The position numbers and the translations under genes were made by a program. A DNA stretch of 64,000 nucleotides from Rhizobium esperanzae (GTDB lineage Bacteria; Pseudomonadota; Alphaproteobacteria; Rhizobiales; Rhizobiaceae). The stretch covers positions 414,914 to 478,913 of the forward strand of contig NZ_JACIFY010000002.1 of NCBI RefSeq assembly GCF_014197615.1, in the 5' to 3' direction. Positions 47,073 through 55,487 of this stretch are shown one piece after another (within the stretch, counting starts at the first letter, position 1; each line of letters opens with the position of its first letter). The notes below the pieces were generated by a model. That model made no database searches. It was not told the origin of the DNA and was given only the letters and a program-made list of their open reading frames with translations.

Positions 47073-48293
47073 ATGCACCGCTCGCTCGCAAGCCGCTCTG
47101 CACTCGCCCTCCTGTTTGCCCTCGCCCTTGCCGGCGGCGCAGCCGCCCAACAGGCGCCCGCGGCCTCGGCCCCGGCAGCCCCTTGCGGCGGCGATCTCTC
47201 CGCCTTCCTCCAGGGCGTCAAGGCCGATGCGGTTGCCGCGGGCGCCAGCGCCGCAGCCGCCGACGAGGCCCTTGCCGGAGCCGAGATCGATCCCAAGGTC
47301 CTGAGCCGGGATCGCGCCCAGGGCGTCTTCAAGCAGACCTTCCTCGAATTCTCCCAGCGCACCGTCAGCCAGGCCCGTCTCGACATTGGCCGCCAGAAGA
47401 TGAAGCAACATGCCGACGTCTTCGCCCGCGCCGAGCAGGAATTCGGCGTTCCCTCCGGCGTCATCACCGCCTTCTGGGCGATGGAAACCGATTTCGGCGC
47501 CGTCCAGGGCGATTTCAACACTCGCAACGCCCTGGTGACGCTGTCGCACGACTGCCGCCGCCCGGAACTCTTCCGCCCGCAGCTGATCGCCCTCATCGAG
47601 ATGGTCGAGCACGGCGATCTCGACCCCGCGACCAACACCGGCGCCTGGGCCGGCGAGATCGGTCAGGTGCAGATGCTGCCGCGCGATATCATCGCCTATG
47701 GCATGGACGGCGACGGCGACGGCCATATCCACGTGAAGCAGAGCGGCCCGGACGCCGTCCTGACGGCGGCGAAATTCATCCAGCACCTCGGCTTCGAGCG
47801 CGGCCAGCCCTGGCTGCAGGAAGTCACCGTGCCCGATAACCTGCCCTGGGAGAAATCCGGCCTGGGCGGCACGATGAAGGCCGGCGAATGGTTCGCGCTC
47901 GGCGTCAAGCCGCGCGACGGCAACACCGCTTTCGGCAATCTCGAAGGCGATCTCGTGCTGCCGCAGGGCCGCATGGGACCGGCTTTCATCGCCTATCCCA
48001 ATTTCAAGATCTATCTCGAATGGAACAAGTCGTTCATCTACACGACCTCGGCCGCCTATTTCGCGACCCGCCTGTCCGGCGCTCCGACCTATCTCAAGGG
48101 AACCCCTGAACAGGGCCTTGCCAACGACCAGATGAAGACGCTGCAGACCAAGCTGCAGTCGCTCGGTCATGATGTCGGCGAGATCGACGGCATTCTCGGC
48201 TCCGGTACGCGTGTGGCGATCCAGAAGGAGCAGCAGCGCTTAGGCATGCCGGCCGACGGCTGGGCTACGCCCGCCCTTCTCAACGCTCTCTGA
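47073..48293 (+). CDS. MltB-type lytic murein transglycosylase
   Basis: The 406-aa product starts MHRSLASRSALALLFALALAGGAAAQ (signal peptide). The SLT_2/MltB domain includes VITAFWAMETDFGAVQGDFNT (catalytic Glu in METDFG), IGQVQMLPRDIIAYGMDGDGDG, and LGFERGQPW. The C-terminal 70 residues form a peptidoglycan-binding domain (MKTLQTKLQSLGHDVGEIDGILGSGTRVAIQKEQQRLGM). Upstream open frame from 47004 is not used. It is the third transglycosylase within 12 kb. Confidence 0.93.
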   Translation: MHRSLASRSALALLFALALAGGAAAQQAPAASAPAAPCGGDLSAFLQGVKADAVAAGASAAAADEALAGAEIDPKVLSRDRAQGVFKQTFLEFSQRTVSQARLDIGRQKMKQHADVFARAEQEFGVPSGVITAFWAMETDFGAVQGDFNTRNALVTLSHDCRRPELFRPQLIALIEMVEHGDLDPATNTGAWAGEIGQVQMLPRDIIAYGMDGDGDGHIHVKQSGPDAVLTAAKFIQHLGFERGQPWLQEVTVPDNLPWEKSGLGGTMKAGEWFALGVKPRDGNTAFGNLEGDLVLPQGRMGPAFIAYPNFKIYLEWNKSFIYTTSAAYFATRLSGAPTYLKGTPEQGLANDQMKTLQTKLQSLGHDVGEIDGILGSGTRVAIQKEQQRLGMPADGWATPALLNAL

Positions 48294-48436
48294 TATAAGC
48301 TGACGGCCGCAGCCGCCCGCTTCGCAAGAAACGGGTGGCGACGCTTCCCGCTTGCGCTAAAACTCCCAATGAAGAGCCGCCGCCGGTTTTCGACCAACGA
48401 TCCGGCGGCGGTACGATTTGGGGTGGAGGAAACGGC

Positions 48437-49342
48437 GTGGAAAGCAGAATGAATGCCTGGACCTGGGGCCTGCTGGTCCTGCTCGGCCTGATCTGGGGCG
48501 GCTCCTTCTTCTTTGCCCGCATCGCCGTGCAGCATGTGCCGCCGCTGACCCTCGTTTTCCTCCGGCTGCTGCTCGCGGCCCTGGCGCTGCATCTCTATAT
48601 CGCCGGCCGTTTCGACATCTATTCGATCCTCAAGGCTCGCTGGCGTGAATTCCTGATCCTCGGCCTGATCAACAATGCCCTGCCGCATGCGCTGATCTTC
48701 TTCGGCCAGACCCGCATCGGCGCCGGCCTTGCGGCGATCCTGAACGCGACGACGCCGATCTGGACCGTGCTCATCGCCAATTATTTCACGTCGGACGAGA
48801 AGCTGTCCTCGGCAAAGATCGCCGGCTGCCTCGTCGGCCTCGCCGGAACGATCGTGCTGATCGGCCCCGGCATCTCGGCCGGTGGCGAGGCGCCGCTCTG
48901 GGCGTTGCTGCTTCCGGTGCTGGCGGCCATCTCCTACGGTTTCGCCGCCACTTACGGCAAACGCTTCAAGAATGTTCCCGCGCCCGTCACCGCAGCCGGC
49001 CAGCTGACCGCCTCCTCACTGATCACTTTGCCGCTATCGCTCCTGGCCGATCGCCCCTGGACGCTCCCCTTGCCGGGGCTCGATATCCTCCTCGCCATCC
49101 TGGCGCTGGCGCTGGTATCGACTGCTTTCGCCTACATTCTCTATTTCCGCATCATGGCGGCGGCCGGCGCCACCAACGCCTCGCTGGTCACCCTGCTGGT
49201 GCCGCCGAGCGCCATTCTCCTCGGCGTGCTTTTCCTCAGCGAGAGACTAGCCGTCGGCGAATGTATCGGCATGGCGTTGATCGGTTTAGGCCTCGTCATT
49301 CTCGATGGCCGCGCCTATCGCCGGCTGATACGCACCGCCTGA
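48437..49342 (+). CDS. EamA/DMT family transporter
   Basis: The 301-aa protein has ten predicted membrane segments in two EamA repeats (WGLLVLLGLIWGGSFFFARIAV in the first, LLLPVLAAISYGFAATYGKRF in the second). GTG 48437 is seven bases after GGAGG and is preferred; ATG 48449 is the alternative, and the open frame to 48335 lacks support. A 10-bp inverted repeat (48377-48386 with 48402-48411) lies just upstream. Such transporters export small metabolites; substrate unknown. Confidence 0.9.
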   Translation: MESRMNAWTWGLLVLLGLIWGGSFFFARIAVQHVPPLTLVFLRLLLAALALHLYIAGRFDIYSILKARWREFLILGLINNALPHALIFFGQTRIGAGLAAILNATTPIWTVLIANYFTSDEKLSSAKIAGCLVGLAGTIVLIGPGISAGGEAPLWALLLPVLAAISYGFAATYGKRFKNVPAPVTAAGQLTASSLITLPLSLLADRPWTLPLPGLDILLAILALALVSTAFAYILYFRIMAAAGATNASLVTLLVPPSAILLGVLFLSERLAVGECIGMALIGLGLVILDGRAYRRLIRTA

Positions 49343-49606
49343 AAGCCGGTTGCAGTTTCCCTATATTTTCAACCAGTTGCGGGCCGGCCATGTTTTGGGC
49401 GCATAGGTAAATGCACACTCGCCGGATTTAACGGCATGTTAAAATCTGTGAACAAAAATTTATCGAAAATTATCGAGTTACTTCAATAGCTTGCTAGCAC
49501 AGCGCTCAACCTGTCCGCCCGACTCTTCCGCAGCGCAGCATCGAATCTTCTTTCCAACCGACATATTTCAGACATATTATCGGCCGGTTAACGCGAGGAG
49601 ACAGAC

Positions 49607-49684
49607 ATGGGACTCACGCAATCCTTGAATGTTCTGTTGGTCAGTGCAGCATTTGCTTTCGTCTTGTCCATGCTCTTCATCTGA
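49607..49684 (+). CDS. 25-aa hydrophobic small protein
   Basis: ATG 49607 follows CGAGGAGACAGAC, a good ribosome-binding site at ideal spacing. The 25-residue product is MGLTQSLNV followed by a transmembrane stretch (LLVSAAFAFVLSMLFI) and the TGA at 49682-49684. A strong terminator follows at 49746-49781. The region 49343-49606 upstream is AT-rich and should hold its promoter; I see no other gene there. Function unknown; such one-span peptides often modulate membrane enzymes or transporters. Confidence 0.6.
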   Translation: MGLTQSLNVLLVSAAFAFVLSMLFI

Positions 49685-49745
49685 GCAGCCGATACGAAGA
49701 CGTAATGACTGGTAGTACCTGAACTCCCCTGATCAATCCGCCAAT

Positions 49746-49781
49746 GAAAAAGCGCATGTCCCGCCCGACATGCGCTTTTTC
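49746..49781. terminator. Bidirectional terminator, 15-bp perfect stem
   Basis: Arms 49746-49760 and 49767-49781 are perfect complements (loop of 6) with A-run and T-run at the outer ends. It serves both the 25-aa gene (plus) and metF (minus, ending at 49801). Confidence 0.88.
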
Positions 49782-49800
49782 ACTTTTGATCGAGAGAAAA

Positions 49801-50703
49801 TCAGGCGGCCGCGCCGGCGCTTTTGGCTGGCCGGCGGGAGAGGCCGAGATTGTCGAGTACGGCGGAAACCAGCGGCGAACGGTTCATCGTATAGAGATGG
49901 AACTCGTCGATGCCGCGCCGGACGAGATCTTCGATCTGCTCGGCGGCAACATCGGCAGCGACCTTCGCCCGCTCCTCGGGCTTGTCGTCGAAGCCGGCGA
50001 AGCGCTCATCGAGGAAGGCCGGGATAATCGTGCCGCAGGCGCCTGCGAAACGTTTCAGCTGCGTCAGGTTCTGGATCGGCATGATGCCGGGCACGATCGG
50101 GATCGAGATGCCGGCAGCACGCACCCGCTCCAGGTAGCGCTCGAAATTGTCGTTATCGAAGAAGAACTGCGTCAACGCCCGGTCGGCGCCATTATCGGCC
50201 TTACGCTTCAGCATCTCGATATCGGCGGCCGTATCACGGCTTTCCGGATGCTTCTCCGGATAGGCGGAGACCGAAATCTCGAAATCGCCGACCGATTTGA
50301 GGCCGGCCACCAGCTCCGCGGCATTGGCGTAACCGCCGGGATGCGGCTGATAGGGCGCGCCTGCGCCGCCGGGCGCATCGCCGCGCAGCGCCACGAAATG
50401 CGTCACGCCGACCTTGCGGAAGGTCTCGATCATCTGATGTGTCTCTTCCTTCGTCGCGCCGACACAGGTCAGGTGCGACGCAGTGGCAAGCGGCGTCTGC
50501 GACAGGAAACGTGTGACGGCGGTGAGCGTCGGCGCCTTGGTGGTGCCGCCGGCGCCATAGGTCACCGAGACGAAATCCGGATCCCAGTCCTGCAGCTCGC
50601 TGACCGTCTGCCACAGCTGGCCTTCCATCTCTTCCGATTTCGGCGGGAAGAATTCGAAGGAAATCCCGATGTTGCGGCCGCGTGCCTCATTATTCAAAGC
50701 CAT
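49801..50703 (-). CDS. metF: Methylenetetrahydrofolate reductase MetF
   Basis: MetF reduces 5,10-methylene-THF to 5-methyl-THF for methionine synthesis. From MALNNEARGRNIGISFEFFPPKSEEM the product is 300 aa. FEFFPPKSEE, VSVTYGAGGTT, HLTCVGAT, FVALRGDAP, TQFFFDNDNFERY and VPGIMPI are family motifs, the Glu of FEFFPPK being catalytic. The upstream gene, an ArsR-type regulator fused to a methyltransferase, ends one base before the metF start, so both form one operon. Confidence 0.96.
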   Translation of the reverse strand: MALNNEARGRNIGISFEFFPPKSEEMEGQLWQTVSELQDWDPDFVSVTYGAGGTTKAPTLTAVTRFLSQTPLATASHLTCVGATKEETHQMIETFRKVGVTHFVALRGDAPGGAGAPYQPHPGGYANAAELVAGLKSVGDFEISVSAYPEKHPESRDTAADIEMLKRKADNGADRALTQFFFDNDNFERYLERVRAAGISIPIVPGIMPIQNLTQLKRFAGACGTIIPAFLDERFAGFDDKPEERAKVAADVAAEQIEDLVRRGIDEFHLYTMNRSPLVSAVLDNLGLSRRPAKSAGAAA

Positions 50704-50704
50704 G

Positions 50705-51730
50705 TCATACTCTCCCGGCAAATGTAGGTTCGGCGCCTTCGCTGGTCTGCGAAGCCATGAGGCGCCTCGGATCGCGCGCAAGCCAGACGGTGACCGTCAA
50801 CCCCTGCCCGCTCTGCTGACCCGGATGAAGATCGACGACCTGCTCGACGTCGAGCCCGGCCCTGTGCAGCCAGTCGGATATCGCCTGGTGCGAAAAACCG
50901 AGACGGACATGCGCATGCTCGTCGCGGAGATATTCCAGCGTGTGCGGCGCAAGGTCGATGACCACGAGCCGGCCGCCCGGCCGCAGCATGCGTGCCGCTT
51001 CGGCGATCGCAATCTCCGGCTGGTCGAAGAAATGCAGCACCTGATGGATCGTCACCACATCGAAATCCTGGCCCTCGAAGGGCAGGTTCAGGATATCGGC
51101 GTGACGCACGGTGGCCTTGGTGATGCGGGATTTGTCGAGATTGGCACGCGCCACGCTCAGCATGTCGCGGCTGGCATCGACGCCGACCGCCCGGCGGTAG
51201 AGCCCGGAAAGAAGTTCGAGGATGCGGCCGGTGCCGGTGCCGAGATCGAGCAGCGAATCGATCGGCTGGCTGCCGAGCAGCCGGATGACGGCGGCGTCGA
51301 CCTCCTCGTCGGCCGCGTGCAGGCGGCGAAGCTCGTCCCATTCCGCCGCGTTGCGGCTGAAATAGGCCTGCGCCCGCTCGGCCCGCTGGCGCTTGACCGA
51401 CGACAGCCGCTCGCCGTCGCGAAGGATGGTCGGATCGTTCTCGGAGACATGCTTCAGCAATGCCCGTACCAGCATGGCCGCTTTGCCGTCCTGCTTGAGG
51501 CGGAAATAGGCCCAGGCGCCTTCCTGGTAACGTTCGATCAGTTCGGCCTCGCCGAGCAGCTTCAGATGTCGCGAGATGCGAGGCTGGGATTGGCCGAGAA
51601 TTTCGGTAAGGTCGGTCACCGTCAGGTCACCGCCGTCGAGAAGCGCGAGAAGACGCAGGCGCGTGGGCTCACCGGCCGCCTTCAAGACGTCCACCAGCGC
51701 ATCCAGTCCAAGCTTCAAGGGTTCGCTCAT
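50705..51730 (-). CDS. ArsR-family regulator fused to a SAM-dependent methyltransferase domain (SahR-like)
   Basis: From MSEPLKLGLDALVDVLKAAGEPTRLRLLALL the 341-aa product has an ArsR winged helix (residues about 5-95; TVTDLTEILGQSQPRISRHLKLL is the recognition region) without the Cys metal-binding motif, and a class I methyltransferase domain (about 140-320; SLLDLGTGTGRILELLSGLYRRAVGVDASRDML). In one operon with metF it probably senses S-adenosylhomocysteine or SAM and controls the methyl cycle, like the SahR group; this role is inferred. A perfect 16-bp palindrome lies just upstream. Confidence 0.88.
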   Translation of the reverse strand: MSEPLKLGLDALVDVLKAAGEPTRLRLLALLDGGDLTVTDLTEILGQSQPRISRHLKLLGEAELIERYQEGAWAYFRLKQDGKAAMLVRALLKHVSENDPTILRDGERLSSVKRQRAERAQAYFSRNAAEWDELRRLHAADEEVDAAVIRLLGSQPIDSLLDLGTGTGRILELLSGLYRRAVGVDASRDMLSVARANLDKSRITKATVRHADILNLPFEGQDFDVVTIHQVLHFFDQPEIAIAEAARMLRPGGRLVVIDLAPHTLEYLRDEHAHVRLGFSHQAISDWLHRAGLDVEQVVDLHPGQQSGQGLTVTVWLARDPRRLMASQTSEGAEPTFAGRV

Positions 51731-51748
51731 CTTCGATCCAATCAAGAT

Positions 51749-51764
51749 ATAAAGATATCTTTAT
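51749..51764 (-). promoter_or_regulatory. Perfect 16-bp palindrome, operator candidate of the ArsR-type regulator
   Basis: ATAAAGATATCTTTAT is self-complementary and ends 18 bases upstream of the regulator start, within the expected promoter of the regulator-metF operon. Its length and symmetry fit ArsR-family operators. Confidence 0.65.
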
Positions 51765-51841
51765 GTGAGTTGGGCTGCGATGACAAGCGGCAATTCGCAC
51801 TTAAGCGAAATTGCCTACTCAAATTGCGACAGGGCCGGACA

Positions 51842-51874
51842 TGAAAAAGCCCCGGCGGAACCGGGGCTTTTTCA
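51842..51874 (-). terminator. Terminator after ettA
   Basis: Perfect 14-bp arms (51842-51855 with 51861-51874, loop of 5) with T-run on the minus strand. It lies 18 bases past the ettA stop. Confidence 0.88.
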
Positions 51875-51891
51875 AACGAAAAGAAGAGCGA

Positions 51892-53541
51892 TCAGCGCGT
51901 CAGGCGCTTATGGGCCTGGCTGCCCGGATTGAGGGCATCGGGGCCGAGACGTCGGATCTTGTCCTGCTCATAATCCTCGAAGTTGCCCTCGAACCATTCG
52001 ACATGGCCTTCGCCTTCGAAAGCCAGAATGTGCGTCGCCAGACGGTCGAGGAACATGCGATCGTGGCTGATGATGATGGCGCAGCCGGCAAAATTCTCCA
52101 GCGCGTTTTCGAGCGCACCCAGCGTTTCCGTATCGAGATCGTTCGTCGGTTCGTCGAGCAGCAGAACGTTGCCGCCAGCCTTCAGCATCTTGGCGAGGTG
52201 GACGCGGTTGCGCTGACCACCCGAGAGATTGCCGACCTTCTGCTGCTGGTCGCCGCCCTTGAAGTTGAAGGCGCCGCAATAGGCTCTGGAGTTCATGTCG
52301 AACTTGCCGAGCTTGATGACTTCGGCGCCGCCGGAAATTTCCTCCCAGACCGTCTTATCGCCCGCAAGAGCATCGCGGCTCTGGTCGACATAGCCGAGAT
52401 GCACGGTTTCGCCGATGCGGATCGAACCGCTGTCCGGCTTTTCCTGGCCGGTGATCATCTTGAACAGCGTCGTCTTGCCGGCGCCGTTCGGGCCGATGAT
52501 ACCGACGATGCCCCCCGGCGGCAGCTTGATCGACAGGTCGTTGATCAGCGTGCGGCCCTCGAAGCCCTTGGTGATGCCTTCCATCTCGATGACCACCTGG
52601 CCGAGGCGCTCGCTGACCGGGATGATGATCTGCGCGTCGCCGGGACGCTGCTTCTCGGCGGCATCCACCAGCTGCTCGTAGGACTTGATACGCGCCTTGG
52701 ACTTGGCCTGACGTGCCTTCGGGCTTGACGCGATCCATTCCTGTTCGCGGCTGATCGCCTTCTGGCGCGAGGCCTCTTCGCGATTTTCCTGCAGCATGCG
52801 CTTGGCCTTCGCCTGCAGATAGGCGGAGTAGTTGCCTTCGTAGGGAATGCCACGGCCGCGGTCGAGTTCGAGGATCCAGCCGGTGACGTTGTCGAGGAAG
52901 TAGCGATCGTGGGTAATCATCATCACGGCGCCGGGATAGTCGCGCAGGTGCTTTTCGAGCCAGGCGATGGTCTCGGCGTCGAGATGGTTGGTCGGTTCGT
53001 CGAGCAGCAGCAGATCCGGCTGCGACAGCAGCAGGCGGCAGAGCGCGATGCGGCGACGCTCACCACCGGACAGGCTGGTGACTTCGGCATCGCGCGGCGG
53101 GCACCGCAGGGCTTCCATCGCCATCTCGACCTGGCTTTCCAGATCCCAGAGGTTCTGGCTGTCGATGACGTCCTGAAGCTTGGCGCCCTCTTCCGCCGTC
53201 TCGTCGGAATAGTTCATCATCAGTTCATTGTAGCGATCGAGGATCGCCGTCTTCGAGGCAACGCCTTCCATGACGTTCTCGAAAACCGTCTTGTTGGGAT
53301 CGAGGCGCGGCTCCTGCTCGAGGTAGCCGACCGTCGCTCCTTCGGCGAGCCAGGCTTCGCCGGTATACTCCTTGTCCTGGCCGGCAATGATGCGCAGCAC
53401 GGTGGATTTACCGGCGCCGTTCGGCCCGAGAATACCGATCTTGGCATCCGGGTAGAAGGAAAGGTGGATGTTCTCCAGGATCTTCTTGTTGCCATAGGCC
53501 TTGTTGAGGCCGGACATATGATAGATGAACTGACGTGCCAT
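51892..53541 (-). CDS. ettA: Energy-dependent translational throttle protein EttA (ABC-F)
   Basis: EttA is a ribosome-binding ABC-F ATPase that gates the first peptide bond according to energy state. The 549-aa protein has two ABC domains: Walker A GPNGAGKST (about residue 37) and GPNGAGKTT (about 350), signatures LSGGERRRIALCRLLL and LSGGQRNRVHLAKML, and the linker with YEGNYSAYLQAKAKRM. Both Walker B sites end in LLLDEPTNHLD/LLLDEPTNDLD. No membrane domain is present, as expected. Confidence 0.96.
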   Translation of the reverse strand: MARQFIYHMSGLNKAYGNKKILENIHLSFYPDAKIGILGPNGAGKSTVLRIIAGQDKEYTGEAWLAEGATVGYLEQEPRLDPNKTVFENVMEGVASKTAILDRYNELMMNYSDETAEEGAKLQDVIDSQNLWDLESQVEMAMEALRCPPRDAEVTSLSGGERRRIALCRLLLSQPDLLLLDEPTNHLDAETIAWLEKHLRDYPGAVMMITHDRYFLDNVTGWILELDRGRGIPYEGNYSAYLQAKAKRMLQENREEASRQKAISREQEWIASSPKARQAKSKARIKSYEQLVDAAEKQRPGDAQIIIPVSERLGQVVIEMEGITKGFEGRTLINDLSIKLPPGGIVGIIGPNGAGKTTLFKMITGQEKPDSGSIRIGETVHLGYVDQSRDALAGDKTVWEEISGGAEVIKLGKFDMNSRAYCGAFNFKGGDQQQKVGNLSGGQRNRVHLAKMLKAGGNVLLLDEPTNDLDTETLGALENALENFAGCAIIISHDRMFLDRLATHILAFEGEGHVEWFEGNFEDYEQDKIRRLGPDALNPGSQAHKRLTR

Positions 53542-53639
53542 GCTGCGCTGCTCCGGGCGGGAAACTTCGATTGTGCCGCTATGTAGGCGAAACAGCGCCT
53601 TCGGGCAACGCCGAAACCCGGTTTACGCAGGATTTCCGG

Positions 53640-54380
53640 TCAGAAGCCCGCAGCGTCGACGACACCCTCGTCGCAGCCGAAGGAGGTTTTTCCCGCCCCC
53701 TGGATCAGATCGGCAAGGCCGGCGCTTTTCGCTGACGCCGTCCCGGCTGCCTCCGAAAGCCCGATCGTCAACCCGCTGACCATCTTGACATTGCCGACCC
53801 GCCGGCAGCTCATCTTGACGCGGTCGCCGGCACCCGGCCCGAAGCTCTTGTCGAAAGCCGCCTTGATCGCCTCGGCGTTAACGGGCTTGCCGATATTGGC
53901 GGCGAAGAGATCGCGCACCGCCGATGTGTTGAGTGCGCCGAGAAGATGCACGCCAACGCCGAAATAATCCTCGGCGCTCATTTTCGTGCAGGTGCCGTGT
54001 TTCGTCCATTCATGCCGTTCCAGGCCGGATTGCGTGCCGGGCATCGCCTTTGCGAGCGCCGCCTTCGTCTCGGCCGAAAGCGTCACCTCGGGCAATGTGT
54101 TCCAGTTGCCGTCCTTGTCGGCGGCCTTCTGCTCGGCGCTCACGCCGCAATAGTCCTGCCTCATCGGCCAGAGCCCGTGCAGCGAAAAATTCGTCGCATC
54201 GGGGCGCTCGCCGGTCTGGCTGGCGCATTCGGCCTTCTTCTGGTTCGTCTGGCAAAAGGCGGGCTGCCAGCTTGCCGCAAGAATAAAACGGGTGCGCCCG
54301 CCGGCCTCCTGCGCCACGGCGGCGCCGGCAAGAACCATCGACACGGCGAACGTCAAGGTACGCAACTGCATGCTGCTCAT
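53640..54380 (-). CDS. Ribonuclease T2 family protein, exported
   Basis: RNase T2 enzymes are secreted or periplasmic endoribonucleases that leave 3' phosphates via 2',3'-cyclic intermediates. From MSSMQLRTLTFAV the 246-aa product has a signal peptide (cleavage near AAVAQE). The two active-site segments are intact: CAS-1 FSLHGLWP (His68) and CAS-2 HEWTKHGTC (His123, Glu124, His128). Paired Cys residues suit a periplasmic disulphide-rich fold. An ATG at 54371 is an alternative start. It is divergent from the hydrolase gene. Confidence 0.93.
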   Translation of the reverse strand: MSSMQLRTLTFAVSMVLAGAAVAQEAGGRTRFILAASWQPAFCQTNQKKAECASQTGERPDATNFSLHGLWPMRQDYCGVSAEQKAADKDGNWNTLPEVTLSAETKAALAKAMPGTQSGLERHEWTKHGTCTKMSAEDYFGVGVHLLGALNTSAVRDLFAANIGKPVNAEAIKAAFDKSFGPGAGDRVKMSCRRVGNVKMVSGLTIGLSEAAGTASAKSAGLADLIQGAGKTSFGCDEGVVDAAGF

Positions 54381-54540
54381 TTCAACCCCCAAAAAAAGAA
54401 CAATACAGGAACAAATAAGCACGAAGATCGAAAGACCGCAACCCTGAATCGCAACAGAAACGCAATTTGTTATCGGATAAACCGGGAACCGAGGTTGCTT
54501 TTGGACGCCGATCTGGTCTGTTGCGGCAAGGAGGACCCAC

Positions 54541-55470
54541 ATGTTTTCTGAAACGCAGAGGCTTGCCGTACCGGGAGCGTCGCTCGCCTATCACCATGCC
54601 GAGCCCGCCGGCCCGCCACGCGGTATCCTGTTGATATCGCACGGTCTTGCCGAACATTCGAAACGCTATCGCGTCTTTGCCGAGACAATGTCGGCGCGCG
54701 GTTATCACGTCTATGCCCATGATCACCGCGGGCACGGCGAGACGACGGCGCCCGACGCGCCGATCGGCCGTTTCGCCCGGCGCGACGGCGTCGAAAAAGT
54801 GATCGGCGACGTCCTTGCCATGCGCAACTATGCGGCTCCCCGTCATCCAGGCCTGCCGGTGATCCTCTTCGGCCATTCGATGGGCGGCCTTATCGCCCTC
54901 AATGCAGCCGTCACGGCGCCGGCCGATTTCGACGCCGTCGCCGTCTGGAATTCGAATTTCGCCGTCGGCCTTGCCGGCCGCGCCGCCCAGGCGATCCTGC
55001 TTGCCGAGCGCATGCTCAAGGGCTCCGACGTGCCGAGCGGCCTGTTGCCGAAGCTCACCTTCGGCGCCTGGGGCAAATCGATTTCGGGCCACCGCACCGA
55101 GTTCGACTGGCTGTCCCGCCTCCCCGATGAAGTCGATAAATATGTCGCCGATCCGCTCTGCGGCTTCGACGCTTCGGTCTCGCTCTGGCTCGATCTCTTC
55201 GAGTTGACCTTTCGAGCGCCGCAAAAACCCCATCTCGACCGGCTGCCGCGCGACATGCCGATCCATCTTGTCGGCGGCAGAGAGGATCCGGCGACCGAGC
55301 GTGGAAAAGCCATCCTCTGGCTGTCAAACCATTTGAAAGCCCAAGGCTTCTCTCGTATCAGCACTCAGATATATCAGGATATGCGACACGAAACGCTGAA
55401 CGAGATCGGCGCCGACGCGGCGATCGCAGCCTTCGCGGACTGGTGCGACAAGGCCGTCGCCAGATCCTGA
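54541..55470 (+). CDS. Alpha/beta hydrolase (lysophospholipase/monoacylglycerol-lipase-like)
   Basis: The 309-aa protein is of the serine aminopeptidase S33/monoglyceride lipase type. ILLISHGLAEHSKRY carries the oxyanion-hole HG, AHDHRGHG follows, and the nucleophile Ser113 lies in GHSMGG. A C-terminal RHETLNE carries the catalytic His. It is the first of four tightly spaced plus-strand genes (17 bases to the next). Substrate unknown; a lipid or acyl ester is likely. Confidence 0.88.
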   Translation: MFSETQRLAVPGASLAYHHAEPAGPPRGILLISHGLAEHSKRYRVFAETMSARGYHVYAHDHRGHGETTAPDAPIGRFARRDGVEKVIGDVLAMRNYAAPRHPGLPVILFGHSMGGLIALNAAVTAPADFDAVAVWNSNFAVGLAGRAAQAILLAERMLKGSDVPSGLLPKLTFGAWGKSISGHRTEFDWLSRLPDEVDKYVADPLCGFDASVSLWLDLFELTFRAPQKPHLDRLPRDMPIHLVGGREDPATERGKAILWLSNHLKAQGFSRISTQIYQDMRHETLNEIGADAAIAAFADWCDKAVARS

Positions 55471-55487
55471 GCCAGAGAGATTCCATC

